Origin: Strobilurus pachycystidiatus
Taxonomy: Eukaryota > Basidiomycota > Agaricomycetes > Agaricales > Physalacriaceae
Assembly: GCA_019915135.1 (NCBI GenBank)
Contig: JAHLMK010000008.1
Location: 310,001 to 374,000, forward strand
Direction of reading: 5' to 3'
Length of the DNA: 64,000 bases
Positions 1 through 10,604 of this stretch are shown in pieces. The position numbers were made by a program, and so were the translations under genes. The stretch's first letter is position 1; each line of letters starts with the position of its first letter. The notes beneath the pieces are model-generated. The model ran no database searches. It had not been told where the DNA came from and was given only the letters and a program-made list of their open reading frames with translations.

Positions 1-167
1 TAGAGACAGTGTCTGTAGCTGTTGAGGAGGAAGATTGACTTTCTGTAGGTAAAGACATTTCAACCTTTCGAGGAAGCCAACATCACACTGGACGCACTGC
101 CAATAATCTAGAAAATAGCGATACAAAATTGAGGTGTAAGTACAATGCAGCCAAACCCCGTTGTATT

Positions 168-1717
168 CTACGATACATTGACCATCGACGGCGTAGGCGT
201 GAGCGGATCCTGCCCAGTGACCATAGCAGGTAGGATTCGATGGAAGTCGGAAATCAAAGGCGCCTTCATCGTTGGCGGTTCGGGATTCTTGGTGTTTGGG
301 GGTGTCGTCGTGTTGCCATCCGCCTCTGTCCCGATTGTTGCAGTCGTCTCCTCGTCACGCGCTGCTGTCTCCCGATATCTGACCAACGGACGCGCCTCAA
401 TGGCCTGTACGATGTCCCGGAAGACCTCCTCGCCCGTCCACGGACCAATAGTGTCGGTGAGATCGTCGAAGCCTTTCGCCTTGACGATCGTTTGGCGCAA
501 CGCGTTTTCGTCCTTTTTGGTAGTCTTGACGTGGGCGCCTTTGAATTGGGCGACGCAGAACTTTGTCAAGGACCAGTGGTTGGCGAAGTATTTGGACTAT
601 CAAGTGGAGAGTCAGTCTTTGTTGGCGAGGAATATGGATGGGCAGCTCACGAGACGAAGGTAGTCTGGGATCAGTGTATGCGCGACGTCTACAAGAGGAG
701 TCGACGAGAAACACGAAGGGTTAGACTCCGCTGCTCGTGCTATCATGACAGAGTCGGCGCCTACACCAAAGTCATGAATTTGTGTCTCAGTCCAGATTGA
801 AGGACGAACCTGTTGCTGCTCGAACGCGCTTGGCATCCTCAAAGCCGAGACAATCTCCGTTCTCGATGACTGCAATGCCTTTGCCCATCCCATCTACGAA
901 CTCCTTGATCTCCCTCAGTCGCCCAATCAAAGCCGCATCTCTATCACGCATATTCCGCGTCCGGCAATGCACCGTCAAAGCGCTGATACCCGTGTTGACG
1001 ATCCTCTCCACAAGCTTGAGGGTATCCTCTTGCGAGGGCAACAAGCGGATCTTCGCCGTAACAGTGATCTCCGGCGGCATGGCCTCTCTCAGCGCAACGA
1101 GGATGCTGCAGAGGAGGTCGGGGTTGGTGAGTAATGCCGCGCCCATGCCCGAATGGGTCGAGAAAGGCTTCGGGCAGCCGCAGTTGAGGTCTATGCCGGC
1201 AACGTCTTGCATGACGGTCTTGGCGGCTTGGACAGCGTATTCTGGGTCGGAGGAGCCGATCTGGTAGATGAGGTAGGGCTTTTCGATGGGGTGGGTGGTG
1301 AAGATGGCTCGGGATTTGCCGTCGTAGGAGACGACACCGGTGACGGCTGGGTTGGGGTGAGATGGCAGCTTGGCAGAGCGTAGACGATGATGACTCACGA
1401 TCGACGTTGCGAGTTGCGTGTAGGATAGCTTTGTCGACTGTCTCGGGACCCCAGACGAGTGTTGCGCCGTGCTTCAGGGCAAATAGACGCGAGGGGACTA
1501 TGGCGACAATCAGCTACGCCACAAGCGCTTTTCTGGTGGACGTACGGGCTCCCGAGCGTACCATGGGTGCCAGGACGATGCCATCTTTGAAGTCCTCCTT
1601 TGTGAGATGTTCAATCCTGGTCCGTTTTGCGCCGCGTGGTGGAGGAGAAGATGACATTTGGCGTCTCGACATTGTCCGAAGGGTGGTTGGCAGGCTCACG
1701 AACCGACCATTAAGCAT
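168..1717 (-). CDS. DUS2: tRNA-dihydrouridine(20) synthase, Dus2/Smm1 type
   Basis: Reduces uridine 20 of cytoplasmic tRNAs to dihydrouridine using FMN and NAD(P)H (family knowledge). Five exons give one open frame of 448 codons: 1717-1546, 1497-1399, 1346-810, 760-651 and 596-168, separated by introns of 48-54 bp that all obey GT-AG. Visible family motifs, in order, are LAPMVRSGALPSRLFALKHG at the start of the barrel, GPETVDKAIL, YQIGSSDPEYAV, the catalytic loop DLNCGCPKPFSTHSGMG with the active-site Cys, VTAKIRLLPSQEDTL, LTVHCRTR and MIARAAESNPS. The C-terminal helical domain starts near YFANHWSLTKFCVAQFKGAH and ends in a Pro/Thr-rich tail. Met codons also lie at 1672 and 1657; the outermost in-frame one is used, but a start at 1672 would fit the family equally well. 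The gene is intact and has no obvious link to its neighbours. Confidence 0.93.
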
Positions 1718-1853
1718 AAGATGGCGGTCGAAAGAAAAGAACGGTCGGCGAGTCCGGGCCGATGGTCATGACACTGTGACTCGTGACAGCATTCACCTTG
1801 AGCTCTTCTGCCAGCACTCTTCTAAGTTAGCCTATTACTCAAAGCTATATTCT

Positions 1854-2507
1854 ATGCACGTCTATCTAGGGCTCGCCTTGTTTGCTCTGCACACTACCTG
1901 CGCTCTTCCTGCTGGCACGGAGGAATCTCAACGCGGAAAGCGAGACGCCATACCTTCTCCCAAACCAGATCCTCCCTTCGATATATCCCTCGTCATTGCT
2001 ATCGTGTGCTTCCTCATTCTCTGTGCACTGGTGTTTCTTGCGTACCTTCTCGGACCGAAGCTTCTTGCTAGGCGACGACGCGCATCAAATAAAATCTCTG
2101 CTCATCCTCCTCCGCCTCCATTCAAAGCTCGGCCAAACTCGAACTCGCGAATATCTCGCCCTAGCTTCGTTCAGCCGATCCTATTCTCTGAGCATCTCGT
2201 TGATGAGACAGAAACCGAGAAGGAGAAGGAGAGTGGGCCGGGATTTGGATTCGATGGCCTGTCTTCGTCGGTGTTGGAAGGCCTGCGAGTGAAGGAGCTC
2301 CGGGACGAGAAGATTGCCAAGGAGGAGCTGGAAATAGAGGATGCGGAGTCAGAGGACGAGGACGAGGAACTGCAGGACCTGGGGGACGCGTCGTTCGAGT
2401 TGGTCAGGATACCCGAGAGTCCTCCTGTGATATCTCTTCGAGGCATGCAGTCAACGCCTTCGTTTCATTTTGTGGTTGAGCTCTGGCAGCCGGCGGGAGA
2501 GAAATGA
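1854..2507 (+). CDS. small single-pass membrane protein, function unknown
   Basis: An intronless 217-codon protein that I do not recognise. It starts with a signal-peptide-like stretch (MHVYLGLALFALHTTCALPA), then a short extracellular linker. One strong membrane segment follows near residues 45-68 (LVIAIVCFLILCALVFLAYL), then a basic stop-transfer (LLARRRRASNK). The cytoplasmic tail has a proline cluster, an acidic run (ESEDEDEELQD) and a short hydrophobic end. The layout is that of the many lineage-specific type I membrane proteins of agaric fungi. The frame is open further upstream, but the Met at 1854 is the one that leads directly into the signal peptide. It lies divergently from the Dus2 gene, sharing a promoter region of about 140 bp. 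Confidence 0.6.
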   Translation: MHVYLGLALFALHTTCALPAGTEESQRGKRDAIPSPKPDPPFDISLVIAIVCFLILCALVFLAYLLGPKLLARRRRASNKISAHPPPPPFKARPNSNSRISRPSFVQPILFSEHLVDETETEKEKESGPGFGFDGLSSSVLEGLRVKELRDEKIAKEELEIEDAESEDEDEELQDLGDASFELVRIPESPPVISLRGMQSTPSFHFVVELWQPAGEK

Positions 2508-2975
2508 TGGGTGTGGTTGTAATCGGACGCGCTTGGATGGAGAGACTATGTGTTCGTGTACTACTATTTCAACATTTCTAGATCGCCATTGGCCACTGTC
2601 TGCAGCATATGAGGGCCGTAGTCAAGGCAGTCCGAGCAGACCGTCCACTCGCCTGTCAGCCAGCAAATCGTGCATGTTTCGAGCCGACGTGAAGACGTCA
2701 GTGGCCGAGGCGTGATGCCCGATTTGGCATGTCGTTACCAGGAGGCGCGGCCAGTGCTCTGCCTTCTACCATTACCTTCCTTTTCTGCTTTCTGCGCTGT
2801 TTTCGTCCTGTTTCTCTTTGCGAACGGCCGCACCCGCACATCTCTACTGCCCTATCTCCTAGCTTTGCCATTGCATCGACCTCGGCGCGGCGGGTATCGA
2901 ACCCAACATCACGCCTCCACATCATTTACGACGCGACACGACGAATAAAACGCATTCACGACGCAGAGCAGGGGC

Positions 2976-5015
2976 ATGGTGCGTATCGCGCTCGGGCGAT
3001 GTCCGTGGATCTGACCGCCGCTGCTCCAGGACGCACACCACCAGGATCCAGAGGAGTTTTACGTGAAACAGGATAGAATTGGTGCGTGCGCGGCTGTCGT
3101 CCCCCATCTGCCGCCCATTTACCGTCTATCCCTGCCTAGGAAAGGGCTCGTTTGGCGAGGTGTACAAAGGGTTCGTCGCCGTCGCCCAGCGCATTCCTAT
3201 CGCCGTGCTTAATGCTGTCCAGATATGATAAACGCACCCAGAAAACGGTCGCCATAAAGATCATCGACCTCGAGAGCGCCGAAGATGAGATCGAAGACAT
3301 TCAGCAGGAAATCCAGATCCTGTCGCAGCTAGACTCGCCCCATGTCACCAAGTATGCCATCTTTATAATTTGTCTCAACCCCCTTGCTCACGCGAGCTAG
3401 ATACCACGGCTCCTACTTGAAGGGATCCAACCTATGGATCGTTATGGAGTAACTACTTTTGTTGCTTTTCCCGCCCAACTCGCTAACAATCAGCAGATAC
3501 TGTTCGGGAGGCTCTTGTTCGGACCTGGTACGCCCACCTCGGCGGATCTATCCATCTATGTCACTCACCCCCCTTTATCTAGATGAAGCCAGGTGTCTTC
3601 AGGGAAGAGTATATTGCCATCATCGTCCGGGAACTCCTCCGTGGTCTCGAATACCTCCACTCGGAAGGCAAGCTGCACCGCGACATCAAAGCCGCCAACA
3701 TCCTTCTCTCTGCCGGCGGCGAGGTGAAGCTCGCTGACTTTGGCGTCTCCGGGCAGCTATCCGGCACCCTGTCCGCGAAGAAGAACACGTTCGTGGGCAC
3801 TCCCTATTGGATGTCGCCAGAGGTTATCAAGCAGAGTGGGTATGACCATAAAGCCGATATATGGAGTCTGGGCATTACGGCCATCGAACTCGCCAAAGGA
3901 GAGCCGCCATACGCAGAGCTGCATCCCATGAAGGCATGCTCCATCCAAGAACCTTCTATCCAGAAATAAACTGACGCGAGATATGCAGGTGCTTTTCCTT
4001 ATCCCCAAAAACGCCCCGCCCACATTGGAGGGCAACTTTAGCAAGCTCTTCAAAGAGTTCGTCTCCTACTGTTTGCAGCGGGATCCTCGAGACGTACGTA
4101 ACCTTCTGATTCCATTTGGCCACACAACTAATGCTAGTCTGTAGCGGCCATCGGCTCGTGACCTTCTCAAGCACAGATTTGTTCGCAATGCGAAAAAGAC
4201 CAGCTATCTAACGGAGCTTATCGAGAGACACGAGAGGTGGCGTGAGTCGGAAGGAGGTGGCAGATTGGAGGACGAGGAGAACGATATGGTTCCTGACATG
4301 TCAGTCTCGGAACTGTCACCCCGCTGAAAGCTGCCTCTAATCGTGTTCGTTCTAGGCAAGGATCTGATCCAGAAGATCTGTGGGACTTTGGCACCGTGCG
4401 TCACGCGAGTGGCCGCCCTGCCACCATCGGACGCGCCAATCCACAAGGGCCGCCGTTGACTTGGGAGAACGATGACTCGCGCAGGTCGGAGTCGTCGGAT
4501 GATGCGCGCCGGACGGGGTCTTCTGGGACGTCCAGTCATACCTCGTCGACTATCACGGTCAAGGGTGATTTGCCGCCTATTCCTGGTGTGAATGCTGGCA
4601 CGCAGCGGCGATACGACCAGCAGGCCACTGTGAGGCATGCGCCGTCGGGTGTTGGGGTGCAACGAGAGCCTTCGGACGAGTATGACGACTATGAAGGCCA
4701 GTACACAAATGGGGTGGATTCTGTCGCTGCAGGGATGGGTAATGTGCAGCTTGAGGACGATGTTCCGGATACTACCATGCTTGACTCGGTTATCCTACCA
4801 GCTATCGCTTCTGTAAGTGCCAGCCTCCTATTCATCACGGGTGGAACTAATCCATGTTTCAGCTCTTCCCTCGCGTAGCATCTCAGGAAGCCCGAGTAGC
4901 TTTGAGCGCTCTGCAGAGGGCGTTCACCGACGCCGAGAGGATCATCCCCGGTGTGACCAACGAGTTTGTAACCGAGATTGTCGAGTCTGTTGAGCATGTC
5001 GAGGATGAGCGATAG
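2976..5015 (+). CDS. Ste20-family protein kinase, germinal-centre kinase III type
   Basis: Serine/threonine kinase of the GCK-III/MST3-like group, which in fungi works in polarity, septation and morphogenesis signalling (family knowledge). Eleven exons give 504 codons: 2976-2978, 3030-3081, 3140-3170, 3223-3351, 3401-3448, 3497-3527, 3583-3933, 3989-4093, 4145-4299, 4356-4812 and 4863-5015. The kinase domain fills about residues 11-265. It has the glycine loop [16 protein letters not shown] lysine, gatekeeper region WIVMEYCSGGS, catalytic loop [14 protein letters not shown] in LADFGVSG, and activation segment [11 protein letters not shown] Ser/Arg-rich linker follows, then a conserved helical C-terminus ([20 protein letters not shown]). 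The start codon is an exon by itself, split from codon 2 by a 51-bp intron; splicing gives [19 protein letters not shown]. The intron at 3934-3988 begins with GC. Confidence 0.94.
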
Positions 5016-5699
5016 TTCCAGATCCCCCAGTCGTCACCCTTTCTCTCGTTCGCATCTCATTCACAAACTCTGCGTTTCCTGTATCCGTACATATCACCTT
5101 TCTTTTTCTTGAAACCCAATGGGACCAGATAGTGCTATATAATATTTCTCAATCTCTCGACGATGAATGTCGTATTTAGTTGTAGTAATGGATTCTCGGT
5201 GTAATGGTGTTGTGGTTAGGTGCGTATAACAGCACGGTTGCATCAGAGTCTAGGATTTGGCCTTCTCATGACATGGAGAACGGTAGGTACCACAGAAGGG
5301 AGTGGGGTTAATGGCAATCTCAGGCCTGAGTCAACTGCTTGTGCATTGGGAATTGGCGGGCCCAGGAGGATGGATCATCATACATGTATATGTCTGCTTT
5401 GACCTCTGGTGTTCTGCAATTCAGTCGAATGCACCTTGTGAGCTTAGATACGTCTACAATCGATTGTAATTGAATAACTGAGTCGGACTCTAGCGGCCAT
5501 GATCTGCTCGTCGCTTGCGATCCCTGAAGCGCTCGAGTCTTCAGATTTCATGCATGTTTTGCGACGATCAGATTAGTACTGTGCAACTTTTTGGTGAAAT
5601 GATCCTGCGCCCAGGTGCCGCGCACCCAACTCTGTAAAGAGAGATTATTATTCTTGAAACCGGTGTGACTGGTCTGAGATGTAATGCAATAAACAACAG
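5016..5699. other. intergenic, convergent 3' ends
   Basis: AT-richer 684 bp between the kinase and F-box copy A, whose transcripts converge here. It should hold both 3' untranslated regions. I see no coding segment or repeat. Confidence 0.5.
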
Positions 5700-7546
5700 C
5701 TATACATAGGTAAATTTTCTATCGCCGTTCCGCATTTTTTGAAAAGTGTAGTTATGTGCGAAGATGTCCACAGGGGGAGGGAAGACGCCAAATGTTTTGA
5801 TAGATATGTCCAAACCCTCCTCTTTGTATTGCTTAAACATCTCCATCAACGGTACTTCATCGCGAAATACAGCAGGATCTCGGAGAATCACAGGAAAGTG
5901 GGCTCTGATATGTAGGCGTCGAATTCGGGCGATTTTAGGCGCGGACAGTGGATTACTGCTAGCAGCCACCACCCAGCGCTGGTGGACGAATTCGCCGAAA
6001 TGCGGACCCACAAAGCGGATGGTGCGAGGCTCCGCACTGCCATCTCGGATAGTGATTGTCAGGCTTTCAAGTTGGGGCGCAACCGGCGAGTCTATCACGC
6101 TGACATGTGCACAGAGCTGTGTGAGGCAGTCATCCATGGCATCCTCCCAGTAGGTGTACCGTAGATGCAAAACACGTAAACGAGTTGCGAAACGTAGAAC
6201 ATCGCACACAGCGGCGAAGTCCAACAAATCGGTGATTGTGAGAATCTCCAAAGCGCAACCCGAACGCTCTATAAACCCGCCGATAGCACCCACCATCTCG
6301 CGTGGGCAGGCTTCCGAGTGCCCAGACCTTGGCGAGATGTCAAGCTCGCGAAGGGAGGGAAGTGAGATGCTTCTCATGAATTGAACGTTGGAAGCGTGAA
6401 GTACAGAGATGGAATTATTGACAGCGAGGGGCTGAAGCAGTATGCCATCGTCTTGCCACTCCGATTCAAAACCATGAACAACCTCGAGCGTCGTAAGGTT
6501 TGGGCAGTCGGCAAGATAATGCAGGCGATGTTGCGATTCGCCTAGTGGAGTTTCAATGACATCTTCACATTCAAGTCGAAGGCGATGTAGCTGCTGGAGA
6601 GGAAGTTGGACGTGTTCGAACACTAGACAAGATAGCGTCACGTCGGTAAGGCGAGGCGCCATTTGGAAGGCTACTAGGTCTGGAAAATCATCGACGACGA
6701 GCTCCCTCTCGTAATCATCGCGGATCCCAAGGAACAGCGTCGAAAGCAGAGGTAGCCGACCACGCACAACATCAACCAAGTGTAAGGTGTCGCGATGGAG
6801 AAGGAGATGTACATCGCGCCAGCGCTTTACGTGGTCTACGAGTGTCAAAAACAGCAAGTTGATGGTTTCAACTTCGGTAGGCTCGCGGCGCATTCGCGCG
6901 GCCAACGAGAGGTCACATGCGAACATAATAGGATGGGAGCCGCTGCGAGTCAATGAAGTATGCAACGTTTGATATGCCTTCTCTTTGAGAGAGGCGTCGG
7001 CGAGTGGTGGGGGGTTTAACGCGAAATGGGCCCACAAAGAGGGCGTCCCGAGGACGACTTGCCTCCATCGGCGACAAACATGAGCTAGCTGCCACGGACC
7101 CTGCTTGGGATTGGAGATTTCGAACCCTGAACAGTTCCACTTAAAGATCTCGACCAGAATCTCGGGCGGCAAACGCCTACAAGGGGAAGCGACGCGCTCA
7201 CGCCAGTGGTCGCGTAGCGCTTGCAAGCTTCGGTGATTTGTCTCCAGGCACTCCACTGTCGAGCGGGCGAATTCGAGTCTCTCGCCAAGGTCGGCTGTTT
7301 TATCGGCAATCTTTGCCAATATTGTCGAATCGAATAGCGCTACTACGTCCGCGTCCGACACATAGGTGTTGGTTTTTGCGGTCTCGACAGTCTTGGATAC
7401 CGAGATTTCTACATCGGATAAAGTGACCTCCTGGAATGGAATTTCCCTCGTCACGTTGGGATCGTCTTCTGGCGCGGGAGGGCAGAGAAAGATGAGTATA
7501 CACGAAAAGGCACCATCTTGTGAATGAACTCACGCTGCGTAGACAT
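5700..7546 (-). CDS. F-box protein, family copy A
   Basis: Probable substrate receptor of an SCF ubiquitin ligase (inferred from the F-box). A five-codon-scale first exon (7546-7534, MSTQ) is joined across a 65-bp intron (7469-7533) to a long exon of about 590 codons. N-terminal coiled coil: LGERLEFARSTVECLETNHR. F-box core: RRLPPEILVEIFKWNCSGF, followed by WQLAHVCRRWRQVVLGTPSLW. The remainder, with recurring L-x-x-L patterns (SISLPSLRELDISPR, LRVLHLRYTYWEDAMDDCL), looks like degenerate leucine-rich repeats. Compared with copy B it lacks five residues (FMDTL) after residue 30 and has one extra Val, both in frame. It is the intact member closest to the broken copy B. The second exon has no ATG near its beginning (its first candidate is GTG), which supports the two-exon model. 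Confidence 0.85.
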
Positions 7547-8130
7547 TTCCACTGAGATACAAAGCGACTTGGACCAGACTTAAACTTGAGAGCTGCTGCA
7601 AGTGATGGTGCGGAAGCAAGACGCGTCAAACACGTGCACACTTGCTCAGTTCAATGGGCTTCAGATGCGGACTCTTTCAGACTGATGTGGACACGAGAAC
7701 TACTGTTATTCAATGACTAGATTCGTGCTAAGTACAGCAACATAACTAGAGAAAGCCGTCCAGATGTTTCTTTCTTCCCATCCTAGGGTTAGGGTTAGGA
7801 CCATCTTCCGACCAAAAAAAAAGTGGCCCACCCAGCCAGAGTGGCCAAAGTGGGACAGGAAAATATTGAGACGGTGCATAAGCCGAAGCCTATACAAGCC
7901 GCAGACGCCCTCTGTATGGACAAGGTCGCCGTGCTATGGAGGGTTTCCACGGCCCACAAATCCGGGACGTGAAGGGACTTGTGCCATCAAGGTAAGTATG
8001 ACTTGTTCATCTGTTCGAATCCCGCTTTTATAGTATTGATGGGGCGCACGGACCAGGTGCACGGGCCAGGGAGTGTTGCTTGCCCTTTACAAATCTTGGC
8101 ATCATTTGAGTTGATTACCGCCTTCCATGC
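7547..8130. repeat. duplicated upstream module of F-box copies A, B and C (copy 1)
   Basis: About 580 bp upstream of copy A, nearly the same as 28437-28972 (inverted) and 45761-46330. It carries a short TTAGGG tract, a run of A whose length differs between copies, a strong splice-donor-like CAAGGTAAGTATG on the + strand, and a TATAAAAG on the - strand. Reading frames in it are not conserved between copies, so it looks non-coding. Confidence 0.85.
7784..7799 (+). repeat. interstitial telomere-like tract TTAGGG
   Basis: TAGGGTTAGGGTTAGG, about two and a half telomere units, inside the duplicated module. Confidence 0.75.
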
Positions 8131-8199
8131 AAGGAATGCAAGGACGATTCACGATCAAGACCAGATCAAGACTACAAATGAAAGATACAGAAGAAATTA

Positions 8200-10092
8200 T
8201 CATCTTCTCTGCCAATTCGAGGGACTCTCCGCAACGTTGTCCAGCCTTTCCGTAAGACCCACGTCCCCGAACAATTGCTCCCCATGAAGCACAAAATTGT
8301 TACTATCCTGCTCCGGATCACGTTCCCTCCTCGCAGGGATTCCAAACAACGTGTCCTCACCCTCCTCATCCCTATCAAACGAATCATCATCCATCGAATC
8401 ATGAAAGTTATCCTCGAACGGCTCGGCCTCTCCCTCCTCCATCATATCTTCAAAGGAGTTCGTTGATGAGTTGGACTCGAACGAATCGTCTCCACCCCGG
8501 GATTCAGAGAGGAGAAGTTTAAACGCGGCGGATGGGTGGCCGGTGTTGTTGAGTTCATTTTCAAGCCAGTCATCGTCGTCATCGTCGTCGTCCATCCCAG
8601 GGCCTGGCGTGCGGAATGCACCAAGGACTGGTTCGCCGTAGGTATCGACGCCAAGACCCTCCGCTGAAAATACGGGTCCGCCCGCGCGTGGCTGGGAACC
8701 TGAGCTAGAAGTAGCACCACCGGCAGCTCCAGCTGTCTTCGCGAGACCAACGCGCTGCATCATACTCTCCATGCTAGAATCCCCAATGATGTTGCTGCTC
8801 GTATCCGTCGCACCTCTGGCGTAGCGCGAAATGGACGGAGGCGACGACACGGTGCTCATGCTGGACTCCGCATATCGATTGGACTGAAAGCCGTGTACCA
8901 GGTTGTCCGTGATGCGCGCTGCGGCTTGCTTGTTTGGCGTCCGGGTCAGTTTGATGTCAAGTTTACGGGCGGATTTCGGCATGGCTGGGGATAATGTTAT
9001 GAGACGAGGAGGAGACATCCCGGCAGGTAATGCGAAAGAGTCTTCGTCGTCATCGTATGCTGGAGTGGCCGGCTTGCGCGAGTACCGATATCCATGCTGA
9101 GGGGTCCGCACATTGGGATCGCGTAGGTCAACGACACCATTCCACTGGTTTGGCTCGGTGTTGGGCGGAAGGTAGGGATTTAGGTCTTTGGGGATGGGCG
9201 TCTTTATCTTCCCTCGCGCTTTGACGGGTGACTGCTGGGCGTCATCACGGCCGTACGTGTTCTGGCGGAGAACACTGCGAAGAAGAGCTTGCTCCCGTTC
9301 CTTCCCTTTTCTACTATGCTCTTGCGTGCCATAAGGCTGCGAGCGCGAAGGTTCCTGCCGAATGGTAGGCATCTCTGAGTCTATCGATATCGATTCATCG
9401 TCTTGGTCGATGGTGAAATTTTGGATATCTCTCTCGAGACGGACGAGAGGTGATTCCAACGATGCAGACCATGACGCTTCTGATTCAGCTTGCGCAGTGT
9501 GGTCGTAATAGGCCGTTCGCTGTGCCGCAGGCGTGGACGCGAAAGCGGCCTCGGGCTGGAAAGAGCTTCCAGTGGAAGAGATGCTGTGGTCGAATGTCTG
9601 CCCGCCGACGTGCTGATCCGTTGTCATGTGGGAGTCAGGGTCTTCCCTCTCGGAGGTCTGTTCGTGCACGGTAGAGTAGTCGGCTGTCGGTATCCGAATT
9701 TGCGCGGCTTGCTCGTAGAAAGATGTCCAGAACTATGACGGCTTAGCATGTAGTATCTCAAGCTGGGAAATGGAAATCACACCTGTGCTGCTTCGCGGAC
9801 AGGCTCTGTGGCAACTGCATAGCGCTTTACGGCGGGTAGAATTCTGTTTGTCAAAACTGTGTGAATCTTGGAGAAGTTTTCGTCGATGTTCTGGATAGGC
9901 GTCGTTAATTGCTGCTAAGCTGGACAGGCTGGAGTATACCTGCAGTTTGAGGGTGATCAACTGTTCAATTTGATCGACTTGGTCGCTGACAGACGCGGAG
10001 GTATCGAGGCCAGGGACCTCGATGCATGCAGGATCTGGGTTTGGCTTCCATCGTGGTGGATTGGGCTTGATTGGAGGCCGATTGTCAGACAT
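8200..10092 (-). CDS. ASK1: DASH/Dam1 complex subunit Ask1
   Basis: Ask1 is an outer-kinetochore subunit of the DASH ring that couples kinetochores to microtubules (family knowledge). Three exons (10092-9940, 9890-9783, 9732-8200) give 597 codons. The conserved Ask1 domain lies in the first 110 residues: a heptad segment (VDQIEQLITLKLQ), then NIDENFSKIHTVLTNRILP, AVKRYAVATEPVREAAQ and VWTSFYEQAA-like FWTSFYEQAAQIRIP. The long remainder is disordered and Ser/Thr/Pro-rich, with several S/T-P sites and an eight-Asp run encoded near 8571-8595 by GTC/ATC repeats on the + strand. It ends DVGLTERLDNVAESPSNW. The Met at 10092 is used. The frame is open further upstream but without a conserved segment. 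Confidence 0.9.
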
Positions 10093-10604
10093 AGCGGCAA
10101 GGACGCGTCTGACGCGTCGATTCGCTGCTGTCGGTTCAATTTCGATCATATGCGGTCGTGCTTCGCCACGTACTTTGGCGGCAAGGATTGGCCGATATAC
10201 AGAATCGACCTTGTCCACAAATAAGATACGATTGAGAATTTCCTGCGGTAAAATCAGGAGCTTGTCGGCGGATTGACTCTACGAGGCCAGGCCACGACGT
10301 GGATGGATAAAGACAAGGAAGATGTGTCACAACTGTACCCAAAATGGTAAGAGTCACCTGAGAGTGACGCGCCCGCTCTTGCCCTCGTTCATCACTCATC
10401 CCACAACCCCGTTCTTGTGCTTCTGATCCTCGGCACCACAGACATTACTGCTCACTAGCATTGGTAACAAGGACTCCAACTACTCAAGTTCAACTCCGAT
10501 GACATTGACAATCCCAATACAGCTTACAACACTGGCAGGATCAAAAGAATGTCTAACATAATTGAAAGGAAAAAAGTTTTCAGAAATATAGATGTCTTGA
10601 TTCT
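10093..10604. other. intergenic between Ask1 and GDSL-like gene
   Basis: Promoter region of Ask1 and 3' region of the GDSL-like gene. Frames here are open but start without a good ATG and match nothing I recognise. Confidence 0.4.

Noticed and set aside
2893..2910. TGGGTTCGATACCC on the - strand upstream of the kinase, resembling a tRNA T-arm
   Set aside because: No A box, anticodon stem or acceptor pairing around it.
8020..8040. B-box-like GTTCGAATCCCGC in the duplicated module (also at about 28500 and 46208), hinting at a tRNA or tRNA-derived SINE
   Set aside because: The flanking bases do not form a T-stem, no A box lies at the right distance, and no cloverleaf can be drawn.
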